Below, piece after piece: positions 49,590 through 59,619 of a DNA stretch of 64,000 nt. Under the pieces are notes generated by a model. That model was not told the DNA's origin and ran no database searches. It saw nothing but the letters and a program-made list of their open reading frames with translations. The stretch is from CAVTWY01 sp963738615 (GTDB taxonomy: Bacteria; Pseudomonadota; Gammaproteobacteria; Burkholderiales; Burkholderiaceae_C). The stretch is taken from contig CAVTXI010000012.1 of NCBI GenBank assembly GCA_963738615.1, forward strand, positions 434,001 to 498,000, read 5' to 3'. A program made the position numbers and the translations under genes. Position 1 is the first letter of the stretch. Each line of letters starts with the position of its first letter.

Positions 49590-50787
49590 TCAACGGCCTT
49601 CACGGTCGCGCGTGCGCGAGCCGTCGCGTGACCGAGGGTCGGCCGCCGGCACGGTGCCGGTCGTTGCCGCAGAAGGCTCGGGCGCGGCTGCGGTACCGCC
49701 GGCCGCCGGCGTGGCTGCGTTTTGCATCAATTTATCGAGCGGCAAGTACAAGAGGTTCGATCCGGTGCGGCCTTCGATCATCACCTTGCTGACGTTGCCG
49801 TAGACCTGCTGCATGGTCTCGAGGTAAAGGCGGTCGCGCGTGACCACGGGCGCCTTCTGGTATTCGGTCAGCACCTGGCGGAAGCGGTCGGCATCACCCG
49901 TGGCGCGCGCGACGATGCTGACAGCATGCGCTTGCGCCTCTTCGCGAAGGCGTCCCGAAGTGCCCTGCGCCTTCGGAATCACGTCGTTGGCATACGCCTG
50001 CGCCTTGTTCTTGAAGCTGTCGCTGTCGGTCTTGGCGTTTTGCGCGTCCTGGAACGCGGCCTGCACCTGCTCGGGCACCTGCACGCTCTGCACGTTGATG
50101 TTCGACACCGAGATGCCCGACTTCAGTCGGTCGAGTTGCGCCTGCACCGACTTCGCGATGTCGTTGGCGATCGCGTCACGCTTTTCGTAGAGCACCTCGT
50201 CGACGAGGCTCGAACCGACGGTCTCGCGGATCGCCGATTCAGCGGCCTGCACGACGGCGGCGTCGGGGTCGCGGTTCTCGAACAGGAACTCGCGCGTGTC
50301 TTTCAATCGGTACTGCACGGTAAATCGAATGTCGACGATGTTTTCGTCGCGCGTGAGCATCGACGAATCGCGCAGGCCCGTCGTCTGCGACACGCTGTTG
50401 CGCCCGACTTCGACCGAGCGCAGAAGGTGAAACGGCACCGTCTCGTGCGCCTGGATCGGCCACGGCATGCGGTACTTCCAGCCCGGCGTCCTGCGTGCTC
50501 GCGTAGCGCCCGAATGTCGTCACCACGGCCTGGTGACCTTCCTGGACGATGTAGAAGCCGCTGCCCAGCCAGACGAGGGCAGCCACAGCGAGGATCAGCA
50601 AAGCGCCCAGACCGGCGCTGCGTGCATCAGGTTCGAACGAAGGTCCGCCACCCCCATTTGAATCGTTTGCGCGGCGGTTCGGGCGCTGCGAATCGCCACC
50701 GCCCTTGCCGAACAATGAGCCAAGCTTGCGATTGAAATCGCGCCACAACTCGTCGAGATCCGGCGGCCCGCCGTCCTTGCCGCTCAT
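49590..50787 (-). CDS. hflK: HflK, SPFH membrane protease modulator (one frameshift)
   Basis: Partner of HflC in the FtsH-regulating complex. The N-terminal cytoplasmic segment (MSGKDGGPPDLDELWRDFNR) and transmembrane helix (GLGALLILAVAALVWLG) are in one frame. The SPFH domain onward (WPIQAHETV, LTRDENIVDIRFTVQYRLKD) is in another. Dropping one G near 50480 gives DAGWKYRMPWPIQ. The span is 3n+1, giving about 398 residues. The C-terminal tail is low complexity. Confidence 0.92.
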
Positions 50788-51006
50788 GAAGACTCGGCTG
50801 CCCAAGGCTCGCACAGCGAGGGTCACCTCGCGCAGGCGGGAGCCAAAGGCCGGCGAAACGGGTTCTGCGTGCATGGATATGAATTCAGATGCGGCCGTTC
50901 GGCTCGCGATCAAGGGCGGTGAGGGACAAAGCCGGGCCGACGAGCGGTGAAACAAAGGAGCGCTCCGTGCGCGGTTGCCTCGTCGAAGGCGGAACGCTCG
51001 CAACGA

Positions 51007-52221
51007 TCAGGTCGAAGCAACTCCGCCGTCGGATTCTGCCCCGGAAACGACAGACGACCCGTCGCCGTCAGGCCATGCAGGCACCTGCGCAGACACATCG
51101 GTCGCGATCACGCGACGAAGTTCGTCGAGGCCCGTGCCGTCGAGGGCACTGACGAACACCCGCGACAGCTGCCGCGAGCCGCCATCGGCCGACGGATGCT
51201 CCATCCGGTCGACCCGCACGCGCGGCTGCCTCGAGGCTTCCAGCAGGTCGATCTTGTTGAACACGACCACCTGCGTAATGTCACCTGCGCCGATCTCGTC
51301 GAGTACGCGTTCGACCTCGAACATCTGCTCTTGCCAAGCCGGGCTGGCCGCATCGACGACGTGCAGCAGCAGGTCGGCGTCAGCCGCCTCGAGCAGCGTG
51401 GCCTGAAAGGCTTCGACCAGCCGGTGCGGAAGGTCGCGGATGAAGCCCACGGTGTCGGACAACGTGACGTTGCCCTGCAGGTCCGCCAGCCACAACGATC
51501 GCGTGGTGGTGTCGAGGGTCGCGAAGAGCTGGTCGGCCGCATAGGCCCGCGCCTTCACCATCGCGTTGAACAGCGTGCTCTTGCCTGCGTTGGTGTAGCC
51601 CACCAGCGAGACCCTCGGCGTGCCCTGCCGCACCCTGGCGCGCCGCTGGGTGTCGCGCTGGCGCTTGACCTTGACCAGCCGCGCCTTGAGCGACTTGATG
51701 CGGTCGTCGATCATGCGGCGATCGAGTTCGATCTGCGCTTCGCCCGGGCCGCCGCGCGCGCCGATGCCACCGCGCTGACGTTCGAGGTGCGACCAGCGAC
51801 GCACCAGGCGCGTCGCAAGGTACTGCAGCCGCGCCAGTTCGACTTGAAGCTTGCCCTCGTGGCTGCGCGCGCGGTCGCCGAAGATGTCGAGGATCAGCGC
51901 GGTGCGGTCCGACACCGCCACGCCGATATGTTGTTCGAGGTTGCGTTGCTGGGCGGGCGACAGGGCCTGATCGAAGATGACGCCCTGCGCGTCGTGCTCC
52001 TGCACCAGGGCCTTGATTTCGTCCGCCTTGCCGCTGCCCACGAACAACGCTGCGTCGGGCGCCTTGCGCCGCGCGATCACGCGCGCGACCGGCACGTCGC
52101 CAGCCGATTGGGCCAACAGCGCCAGCTCGTCGAGACCCTGGTCGAAGCTGGCATCACGCCCGAAGTCCACCCCCACGAGAATCGCGCGAGGAGGATCCGG
52201 CAAAGTCGACGGCTCTTGCAA
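51007..52221 (-). CDS. hflX: ribosome-associated GTPase HflX
   Basis: GTPase that rescues or splits stalled ribosomes, also called a 50S dissociation factor. It has 404 residues. N-terminal HflX domain (RAILVGVDFG... FVGSGKADEI), a coiled linker with the GGIGARGGPGEAQIE signature, then the G domain with G1 GYTNAGKST, G3 DTVGFI and G4 NKID. The start is TTG at 52221 because no ATG or GTG precedes it in frame before a stop. It lies 53 nt after hfq. Confidence 0.94.
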   Translation of the reverse strand: MQEPSTLPDPPRAILVGVDFGRDASFDQGLDELALLAQSAGDVPVARVIARRKAPDAALFVGSGKADEIKALVQEHDAQGVIFDQALSPAQQRNLEQHIGVAVSDRTALILDIFGDRARSHEGKLQVELARLQYLATRLVRRWSHLERQRGGIGARGGPGEAQIELDRRMIDDRIKSLKARLVKVKRQRDTQRRARVRQGTPRVSLVGYTNAGKSTLFNAMVKARAYAADQLFATLDTTTRSLWLADLQGNVTLSDTVGFIRDLPHRLVEAFQATLLEAADADLLLHVVDAASPAWQEQMFEVERVLDEIGAGDITQVVVFNKIDLLEASRQPRVRVDRMEHPSADGGSRQLSRVFVSALDGTGLDELRRVIATDVSAQVPAWPDGDGSSVVSGAESDGGVAST

Positions 52222-52274
52222 AGTCGGCGTCAGCCTCGGTCGGGCGAATCAGCGTGCATCAGGGTTCACCGGCA

Positions 52275-52523
52275 TCAGGGCGCGTCGGTGCCACCGGCCT
52301 CTTGCGCATGGAAATTGACCGCGCGGCCAGGCACGACTGTCGAGATCGCGTGCTTGTAGACCATTTGGGTGACGGTATTGCGCAGCAGGACCACGTACTG
52401 GTCGAACGACTCGATATGGCCTTGCAGCTTGATGCCATTGACCAGATAGATCGACACCGGAACGTGCTCTTTGCGCAGCAAGTTCAGGAACGGGTCTTGT
52501 AGGAGTTGCCCTTTATTGCTCAC
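52275..52523 (-). CDS. hfq: RNA chaperone Hfq
   Basis: Hexameric Sm-like protein that pairs small RNAs with mRNAs. It has 82 residues. Sm1 region (LLQDPFLNLLRKEHVPVSIY, LVNGIKLQGHIESFDQYVVL) and Sm2 with YKHAISTVVP (the KHA variant of YKHAIS). The start is GTG at 52523. Its context between der and hflX is conserved. Confidence 0.97.
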   Translation of the reverse strand: MSNKGQLLQDPFLNLLRKEHVPVSIYLVNGIKLQGHIESFDQYVVLLRNTVTQMVYKHAISTVVPGRAVNFHAQEAGGTDAP

Positions 52524-52689
52524 GATATGCTCCGTGTCGTTGGCGTGAGTTGATGTTGTTGTTCGACCGCGTGTGTCGGTAAATCGACATCCCGCAGCCG
52601 AGCGGCGACGTTATCACACGCCACTTGCTGCTGGCGTCGGACGGCGCCGTGGTCCGAATGCGACTGAGTCTGGATTGACGAGTTTGGAG

Positions 52690-54030
52690 TCAGCGTTCGT
52701 CAAAAGGGTTCCTCGACGTGCGGCACTCGATGCGCAAGGGCGTGCCCACCAGCTTGAACGCATCGCGGATGCGCCCCTCGAGGAAACGCTTGTAGGCCGC
52801 GCTGACGTGATCCAGCGAGTTGCCATGGATCACGACCACCGGCGGATTCATGCCGCCCTGATGGGCATAACGCATCTTCGGCCGAAACGAACCCGCCCGG
52901 GGAGGCGCCTGGTGCTGAACCGCTTCTAGCAGCAGGCGCGTCAGGCGCGGCGTGGGCATCTTGCACATGGCCGATTCATGCGCGCGGATCATCGCCTTCC
53001 ACACAGGACCCAGGCCACTTCGCTTCAGCGCGCTGATGCGCAGCACCTCGGCATAGCGCAGGAACGGAAGGCGTGATTCGATCGAGCGGTCGAGCAGCTC
53101 ACGCTGATACTTGTCGACCGCGTCCCACTTGTTGACAGCGATCACCACGGCGCGGCCCGACTCGAGCACGTAGCCGGCGATGTGCGCGTCCTGGTCGGTC
53201 ACTCCCTGCGTCGCGTCGAGCAGCAGCACGACGACGTTCGCCTCGGCGATCGCCTGCAAAGTCTTGACGACCGAGAACTTCTCGACAGCCTCGAAGACCT
53301 TGCCCTTGCGGCGCAGGCCCGCGGTGTCGATCAACTCGAAGTCGCGGCCGTCACGGCGCAGCGGCACGTGAATGGCATCGCGTGTCGTGCCGGGTTGGTC
53401 GAACGCGACAAGACGCTCCTCGCCCAGCCATGTGTTGATCAGCGTGCTCTTGCCGACGTTCGGTCGGCCGGCGACGGCGATGCGCATCGGGCGCAGCGGG
53501 TCATCCTCGGAATCGGCCGATGCGGGTTCATCGGCCTGTGGCAGGCGTTCGACCACCGCGTCCATCAGGTCGCGCATGCCCTGCCCGTGCGCAGCCGAAA
53601 CCGGAAGCGGGTCGCCCATGCCCAGTTCGTGCAACTCGCCCAGCAGCGGCGAGGTCGCCATGCCTTCGGCCTTGTTGGCTGCCACCACGACCGGCTTGCC
53701 GGTCGTGCGCAGCGTGCGCGCGATGTCGTGGTCTTGCGCCGTGACGCCGGCTCGCAGGTCGACGACGAAGACGACGACATCGGCCTCGGCGATGGCCTGG
53801 TGCGTCTGCTTGGCCATCATCGCGACCACGCCGCTGGGCTTGCTGGGCTCGAAGCCGCCGGTATCGACGACGATGACTTCTCGGTCGCCGAAGCTCGCGT
53901 CACCATAGTGGCGATCGCGCGTCAGACCCGGGAAGTCGGCGACGATCGCGTCGCGCGTGGCCGTCAGCCGGTTGAAGAGCGTGCTCTTGCCGACGTTGGC
54001 CCGGCCTACGAAGGCCACGACGGGTTTCAT
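52690..54030 (-). CDS. der: ribosome biogenesis GTPase Der (EngA)
   Basis: Double-GTPase needed for 50S assembly. It has 446 residues. The first G domain starts at the ATG 54030 (VAFVGRANVGKST, G3 DTGGFE, NKAE). The second has AVAGRPNVGKST, DTAGLRRKG and NKWD. A C-terminal KH-like domain follows. An ORF that runs on upstream to 55170 is only a frame coincidence with bamB. The gap to bamB is 25 nt. Confidence 0.96.
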   Translation of the reverse strand: MKPVVAFVGRANVGKSTLFNRLTATRDAIVADFPGLTRDRHYGDASFGDREVIVVDTGGFEPSKPSGVVAMMAKQTHQAIAEADVVVFVVDLRAGVTAQDHDIARTLRTTGKPVVVAANKAEGMATSPLLGELHELGMGDPLPVSAAHGQGMRDLMDAVVERLPQADEPASADSEDDPLRPMRIAVAGRPNVGKSTLINTWLGEERLVAFDQPGTTRDAIHVPLRRDGRDFELIDTAGLRRKGKVFEAVEKFSVVKTLQAIAEANVVVLLLDATQGVTDQDAHIAGYVLESGRAVVIAVNKWDAVDKYQRELLDRSIESRLPFLRYAEVLRISALKRSGLGPVWKAMIRAHESAMCKMPTPRLTRLLLEAVQHQAPPRAGSFRPKMRYAHQGGMNPPVVVIHGNSLDHVSAAYKRFLEGRIRDAFKLVGTPLRIECRTSRNPFDER

Positions 54031-54055
54031 GATCGTGGTCGTCTGCGGACCGCGG

Positions 54056-55170
54056 TCAGTCGACCGCGACGCCGACCACCGCACCGCTGCGTTTGACCAT
54101 GATGAGCGTGCGGCCCGCCAGCACCGGCGTGCCGACGACGGTGCCGCCTTCGGTGACCAGTTGCTGAAGCGTCGCGCCGGTGTCGCGGTCGAAGAAGTGC
54201 AGCACACCATCGGCATCGCCGACGACCACCGCCTTCGGCAGCACGACCACGCCGCCCAAGCCGCGATGCAGCAAGCGCTCGTGCGACCACGCGGTGTCTC
54301 CGCTGCGCGCCTTCCACGCGCTGAGCTTGTCCCTGGCTGTCGGCGGCTACCACCAGCCCAGCATCCGCGCCCACGCCTTGCGAGCCCGTGGTGTTCTTGC
54401 TCCACATCAGCGTGCCACGTGCCGCATCGACGCAGCCGACGCTCGCCTGGAAAGCCCGCAAACAAACCACGTCGCCCACACGCGCGGCAGGTCCGACCAG
54501 ATCGGCCAAACGCTCGACTTCGTTGGTTCCACGCGGCGTGGCCACCGCAACCTCGCGCGTGGCCGTGCCACGCAGAGAATCGACCAGCGCCAAGCGCGGC
54601 CCCTGCCCCGCCAGCAGCACATTCCCGTAGGGTTGCAGCACGCCCTGGTGCACAAGGCCCAGCGCGTCGCCCGGGGGGCGCTGCGTGCTCCACAAGCCGC
54701 GTGCCGTCGAGCGCGTCAAAGGCGTGAATGGTGCGATCGACCCCCAGCACGAAGACGCGTTCCCCCGCAACCAATGGCGCAGTCGCCACGCGCGTGGGCA
54801 GCGGCTGCTTCCAAAGCTGACGCCCAGCCTCGGCGACGACGATGTCATTGCCCGTCGTCACCACGGCGACGCGGCGACCGTCATTGCCGGCTCCGGCGGC
54901 GATGTCAGCGCCGACGTCCATGCGCCAGCGTTCCGCGCCGTCCGCGTGGCCGATGACGACGATGTTCTTGCCTGCCGCCAGCGCGACCGTGTCGCCGCTC
55001 ACCGCGGGCGCGATCGGGAAGCCGACCTTGTCGATCGACACGCTCCAGGCCTTTCGGCCGATGGTGGTTTGCGACGACAGCACCTCGAGCGGTGTGGGCT
55101 TGGGCTTGTCGGTCGACGAACAGCCGCCGGCCATCAAAAGCATCGCTGTCAGCAGCGAAGCAACCAACAC
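54056..55170 (-). CDS. bamB: outer membrane assembly lipoprotein BamB (two frameshifts)
   Basis: Beta-propeller lipoprotein of the BAM complex that inserts outer membrane proteins. A lipoprotein signal peptide with cysteine in LLMAGGCSST starts the first frame. PQQ-like blade repeats follow (AERWRMDVGADIAAG, AVVTTGNDIVVAEAG). Dropping one base near 54705 (RLWSTQRPPGDALG) and one near 54335 (SQDKLSAWKAR) rejoins three frames into about 370 residues, with the C-terminal blades VLPKAVVVGDADGVLHFFDR and LIMVKRSG. The start codon is GTG at 55170. Confidence 0.88.
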
Positions 55171-55209
55171 CCGCGGTGCAGGGCTCCACGCCTTCGGGAC
55201 GTGCAGTCG

Positions 55210-55908
55210 TCACTTCGAAGCCCCCGCCGCGGCGGGCTGCGTGGCGTTGGGGGTGACGGCCTTCGGTGAACTGCCCATCGCCGCGAGCTTCGCCTCGAGG
55301 ATCTGGCGGTATTCGAGCTTCGCGTCCATCGCCGCGTGTGCCGCCTGATAGGCCGCGCGAGCGTCGTCGGCCTTGCCCGACAGTGACAGCACGTCGCCAC
55401 GGCGGTCGGCCGATCAGCGCTGCCATCGTGCCCTCGGCTTTGCCGGCCGCGTCGAGCTGCGCAAGCGCCTCGGGGTACTGCTTCTTGTCCATCAGCACAC
55501 CAGCCGCATGCAGGCGCGCGAGGATTTTGATCTCAGGGTCGGTTGCGTTGTCGGCCACCCAGGCCAGCGACTTCAGCGCCTCATCGGGCATCGCCTTCTG
55601 CACTTGAAGCTTGGCGGTCGAAAGGCCAGCATGTGCGGCGTAGGTCGTGCGCGCGAAGTTGTTGCGGATGTCGTCGAAGATCGCCTGCGCGCGCGCGCGT
55701 CGCCAGCCTGCACCGCGGCTTCCAACTGGTCGACCCGTGCCGCGGCGTTCTCGGCCTGCTTGCGCTGCCAGAGGTTCCAGCCGTTGATGCCCGCGACCAC
55801 GGCGAAGCCCAGCGCCAGCGCAAGGGTGATCAGGTTGCCGTACTGGCGCCAGAACGCCTTCAGCGAGTCGAGCTGTTCCTGCTCTTGCAGGTCGAGTGAT
55901 GAGGCCAT
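55210..55908 (-). CDS. YfgM-family TPR membrane protein (two frameshifts)
   Basis: Single-pass inner-membrane protein with a periplasmic TPR domain, related to YfgM, an ancillary factor of the SecYEG translocon and periplasmic chaperone network. The N-terminus is SLDLQEQEQLDSLKAFWRQY, then the helix LITLALALGFAVVAGINGW. A missing base in a CG run near 55690 and an extra G near 55400 (ALIADRRGDVLSLSGKADD) break the frame and cancel in length (699 nt). Its position between hisS and bamB matches the conserved order. Confidence 0.83.
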
Positions 55909-55979
55909 GCTCGGTGTTCGGTAGTAGGAAGTCAGGCGCGGTGAATCAAGTGCCACACCGGCTCGAAAACAAACGCGGA

Positions 55980-57299
55980 TTATGAGGCGCGCAACTCGTG
56001 CGCCCACTGCGCTGCCGACGCAATCGGACGCACGATCTGCACGACCTGCGTGACCTGGGTGCCTTGCGCTTCGGCCGCCCCGGCACGCAGCGGCTTCACC
56101 GCCACCATGCCCTGCGCAAGTTCTTCATCGCCGAAGATCAGCGCAAAAGATGCGCCGCTTGCGTCGGCACGCTTGAACTGCGACTTCATGCTGCCACCGC
56201 CGGCGTGCAGCACCACCGAGCAGCCCGCGGCGCGCAGCGCTTCGATCACCACCATCGCCTGCGCCATGGCGGCTGCCGCTCCGGGAACGATCGCGTAGGC
56301 GTCGGGCCCGGCGCTGCGGGTGCAGCGCCAACTTCGTCGACCAGCATGATCACGCGCTCGAGCCCCGACGCAAAGCCGATACCGGGCGCGGGTTTGCCGC
56401 CCAGTTGTTCGGACAACCCGTCGTAGCGCCCGCCACCGCAGATCGTGCCCTGCGCGCCCAGCCGCGTCGTGATCCACTCGAAGACCGTGAGGTTGTAGTA
56501 GTCCATGCCGCGCACCAGACGCGGGTTCACGGTGTAGGCCTGCCCCGCCGCATCGAGCATCGCGCACAGGCCCGCGAAGTGCGCGCGCGAGGCCTCGCCC
56601 AAGTGTTCGATCAACTTCGGCGCTGCATCGACCGATCGCCTGCATCGCCGGGTTCTTGGTGTCGAGGATGCGCAGCGGGTTGGTGTGCAAACGGCGCTTC
56701 GCGTCGTCGTCGAGTTGATCGGCATGCGCTTCGAAGTGGCGCACCAGCGCTTCGCGGTGTGCGCGACGCTCGTCGGGCTGGCCCAGGCAGTTGAGCTCGA
56801 GACGGACATCGCGCCCGTCCATCAGGCCCAACTCGCGCCACAGCGCGCGGCACATCAGGATGACCTCGGCGTCGACATCGGGGCCGACGAAGCCCAGCGC
56901 CTCGACACCGAACTGATGGAACTGTCTCGAGCGACCCTTCTGCGGCCGCTCGTGGCGGAACTGCGGTCCGCAGTACCACAGCCGCTTGCCGCCGTCGTAC
57001 AGCAGCGAGTGTTCGACCGCGGCGCGCACGACCCCGGCGGTGTTTTCGGGGCGCAGGCTCAACGCGTCGCCGTTCATGGCGTCGACGAAGGAGTACATCT
57101 CCTTCTCGACGATGTCGGTGACTTCGCCGAGGCCGCGCACGAACAGCGGCGTCGGCTCGACGATCGGCGTGCGGATCTCGGCGTAGCCGTAGCGGCGCAT
57201 CAGCTCGCGGATGCGGGACTCGACCCACTGCCACTTTGCCGACTCGGCGGGCAGCAGGTCGCTCATGCCTTTGACGGCGGTGATCTTGGGGTTGGCCAT
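55980..57299 (-). CDS. hisS: histidyl-tRNA synthetase (two frameshifts)
   Basis: Charges tRNA-His; class II synthetase. Motif 1 region (AVKGMSDLLPAES), motif 2 (CGPQFRHERPQKGRSRQFHQ), the histidine-specific LVRGMDYYNLTVFEW and ICGGGRYDGL are present, followed by motif 3 (GIGFASGLERV) and the anticodon domain. One extra base near 56632 and one missing base near 56318 split it into three frames but cancel, leaving 1320 nt (439 residues), the expected size. Essential, so the breaks are likely errors. Confidence 0.93.
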   Translation of the reverse strand: MANPKITAVKGMSDLLPAESAKWQWVESRIRELMRRYGYAEIRTPIVEPTPLFVRGLGEVTDIVEKEMYSFVDAMNGDALSLRPENTAGVVRAAVEHSLLYDGGKRLWYCGPQFRHERPQKGRSRQFHQFGVEALGFVGPDVDAEVILMCRALWRELGLMDGRDVRLELNCLGQPDERRAHREALVRHFEAHADQLDDDAKRRLHTNPLRILDTKNPAMQAIGRCSAEVDRTLGRGLARALRGPVRDARCGGAGLHREPASGARHGLLQPHGLRVDHDAAGRAGHDLRWRALRRVVRTTGRQTRARYRLCVGARARDHAGRRSWRCTRSAGPDAYAIVPGAAAAMAQAMVVIEALRAAGCSVVLHAGGGSMKSQFKRADASGASFALIFGDEELAQGMVAVKPLRAGAAEAQGTQVTQVVQIVRPIASAAQWAHELRAS

Positions 57300-57364
57300 G
57301 GTCGCAGAAAGAACGGTCCAGAAGCCGCGGGAAGGGCCCGCGGTGCGCGTCGAGGCAGCGAGCG

Positions 57365-58650
57365 TCAATGCCCCGCGAACAGGCGTGGCCGAAGCGGCGC
57401 TCGATGTAGCCCTCGACCACGCGCTGGAAGTCCGCGGCGATGGTCTCACCGCGCAGCGTCATCGCCTTCTCGCCGTCGATGAACACGGGCGCGGCCGGTG
57501 CTTCGCCGGTGCCTGGCAGGCTGATGCCGACATCGGCGTGTTTGCTTTCGCCCGGGCCGTTGACGATGCAGCCCATCACCGCAACCCGGAGGTTCTCGAC
57601 GCCGGGGTACTTCGACTTCCACGCCGGCATGCTCGCGCGCAGGTGGTTGTCGATCTGCTGCGCCAGTTCCTGGAACACGGTGCTGGTGGTGCGGCCGCAT
57701 CCGGGGCACGCGGTCACGCTCGGGTTGAAGTGGCGCAGGCCCAGCGCCTGCAGCAGTTCGAGCGCGATCAACACTTCCTGCGTGCGCGACTCGCCCGGCT
57801 GCGGCGTCAATGACACGCGGATCGTGTCGCCGATGCCTTCCTGCATCAGGATCGCGAGCGCCGTGGCCGACGCAACCGTGCCCTTCGTGCTCATGCCCGC
57901 TTCGGTCAGGCCCAGATGCAGCGCGTGGTCGGTGCGGCGCGCCAGCGCGCGGTAGACCGAGATCAGGTCCTGCACGCCGCTGACCTTGCAGCTGATGATG
58001 ATCTGGTCGGGGTTCATGCCCTGCTCGACCGCGTGGCCTGCCGAGCCGATGGCCGACGCGATCAGCGCCTGATACATCACCTGCTTCGCGTCCCACGGCT
58101 GCGCGCGCTTGGCGTTGTCGTCCATCAGCGAAGCCAGCAGTTCCTGGTCGAGGCTGCCCCAGTTGACGCCGATGCGCACCGGGCGGTCGAAGCGCATCGC
58201 GGCGTCGATCATCTGGCCGAACTGCTTGTCGCGTTTGTCGCCCTTGCCGACGTTGCCGGGGTTGATGCGGTACTTCGACAGCGCCTGCGCCATCGCCGGG
58301 TGATCGGTCAGCAGGCGGTGGCCGTTGTAGTGGAAGTCGCCGATCAGCGGCACGTCGACGCCCATGCGGTCGAGCTGGTCGCGGATGCGCGGCACGGCGT
58401 CGGCAGCCTCGGGCGTGTTGACGGTGATGCGCACCATCTCGGACCCGGCGCGCGCAAGGTCCTTGCACTGGATCGCGGTTTCGATCACGTCGACCGTGTC
58501 GGTGTTCGTCATCGCCTGCACGCGCACCGGTGCGTCGCCGCCGATGGTGACGACACGTTCGCCCCAGACCACACGGGCCTGGCGAGAGCGGCGTGGCGCC
58601 ACCACGGCAGGTTCGATGGCTTCGTTGTCGATGAGGTCGCGCACGTTCAT
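57365..58650 (-). CDS. ispG: 4-hydroxy-3-methylbut-2-enyl diphosphate synthase IspG (frame shift at 3' end)
   Basis: Iron-sulfur enzyme of the MEP isoprenoid pathway. It has about 428 residues. The TIM-barrel part begins RQARVVWGERVVTIGG. The [4Fe-4S] ligands are in SVTACPGCGR and AVMGCIVNGPGE. Beyond VEGYIERRFG the frame has no stop for another 750 nt through hisS. A one-base deletion near 57392 would instead lead to the TGA at 57365-57367, a normal length. I take the latter as the real end. Confidence 0.9.
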
Positions 58651-58653
58651 GGC

Positions 58654-59619
58654 TTATTTCAGTTCGAAGCGCGCGGATGCGCCGGTGCTTCTGGGCACGA
58701 GGTCGACGAGTTCGCCGCGGAACCGCACTTCGGTCTGCGGGGCGTTGCCCAGGCGCACGCGCAACGGGGTCTCGCCGTCGATGCCGACGGTCTCGCCGGC
58801 TTGGAGCGAACGTGCCAGCAGCGGGCGCCCGCGAGCGTCGCTCACGTCGACCCAGGCTTCGGCCTTGGCGCGGATCACGAGTACGCCAGCGCCTGGCACC
58901 GCCGAGGGAACGGCACCGGGCGGCGCTGCGTGTACGGTCTCGACGACGGTGACAGCCGCGGCTTCACGCATCGGGGGCCCGACGAAGTCGGGGCGAACCG
59001 TCGGCACTGGCGTCGGTACGACGGCCGCAGGGGCCGAGGGCGGCGTCGCGGTGGCCGTCGTGGATACCAACGGGGCGGGCGCGACCTCGGTCATCACCGC
59101 GGCCGGCTTGCCGACGGGCGTGGACACCACGCCGCTGCCGGACGCCGCTGTTCGAGCGCCGCCGATGGTCAGCTTCTGGAGCCACGATGGTGGTGCCGTC
59201 GCCATCAACACAGCGCCCGCCAGCACCAGCAGCGTGGCCCAGAAGACCGGTCGGCGCAGGATGGACCAGCGCTGACCATCACGGTGCCTGCCGCCACCAC
59301 CTTCGCGGAACGGTGTGTTGAGCCCAACGGCCGTGTGCTCGAGTCGCTCGGGTCTGGTCAGGCTCGGCAGCTTGGCAAGCACCGGTTCGGGGTCGATCTT
59401 CAGCGCGCGGCACACGGTCTTGGCCAACGCTCGCACGAAGGCCAGATCGGGCAGCTCGTCGTAGCGGTCGGCTTCCAACGCCTCGAGCTTGCCAGGGGTG
59501 ACCTTCATCGTCGCTGCGAGCATGGCAATGTGCATGCCCTGGCGCTCGCGCGCCTCGCGCAGCATCGCCCCGGCGCTCGATCCCGAGGCGATCGATGCCG
59601 ATTCGAAGGTCTCAGTCAT
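58654..59619 (-). CDS. rodZ: cytoskeleton protein RodZ
   Basis: Bitopic inner-membrane protein that links MreB to the cell wall machinery and maintains rod shape. It has 321 residues: N-terminal Xre-like helix-turn-helix (GAMLREARERQGMHIAMLAA, YDELPDLAFVRALAK), a transmembrane helix (VFWATLLVLAGAVLMATA), a Pro/Thr/Ala-rich linker and a C-terminal DUF4115 domain (EAWVDVSDARGRPLL). The start overlaps the pilW end by 8 nt, and ispG follows after 3 nt. Confidence 0.92.
   Translation of the reverse strand: MTETFESASIASGSSAGAMLREARERQGMHIAMLAATMKVTPGKLEALEADRYDELPDLAFVRALAKTVCRALKIDPEPVLAKLPSLTRPERLEHTAVGLNTPFREGGGGRHRDGQRWSILRRPVFWATLLVLAGAVLMATAPPSWLQKLTIGGARTAASGSGVVSTPVGKPAAVMTEVAPAPLVSTTATATPPSAPAAVVPTPVPTVRPDFVGPPMREAAAVTVVETVHAAPPGAVPSAVPGAGVLVIRAKAEAWVDVSDARGRPLLARSLQAGETVGIDGETPLRVRLGNAPQTEVRFRGELVDLVPRSTGASARFELK

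Noticed and set aside
52690..55170. Apparent 826-residue BamB-Der fusion protein
   Set aside because: The joining segment is out-of-frame bamB sequence (Arg/Ala/Gly-rich), der has its own ATG at 54030, and the real bamB blades are found in the other frames.
56611..58650. Apparent 679-residue IspG with a long C-terminal extension
   Set aside because: The extension is an out-of-frame translation of hisS. High GC leaves few stops; IspG ends normally near 57365 if one base is restored.
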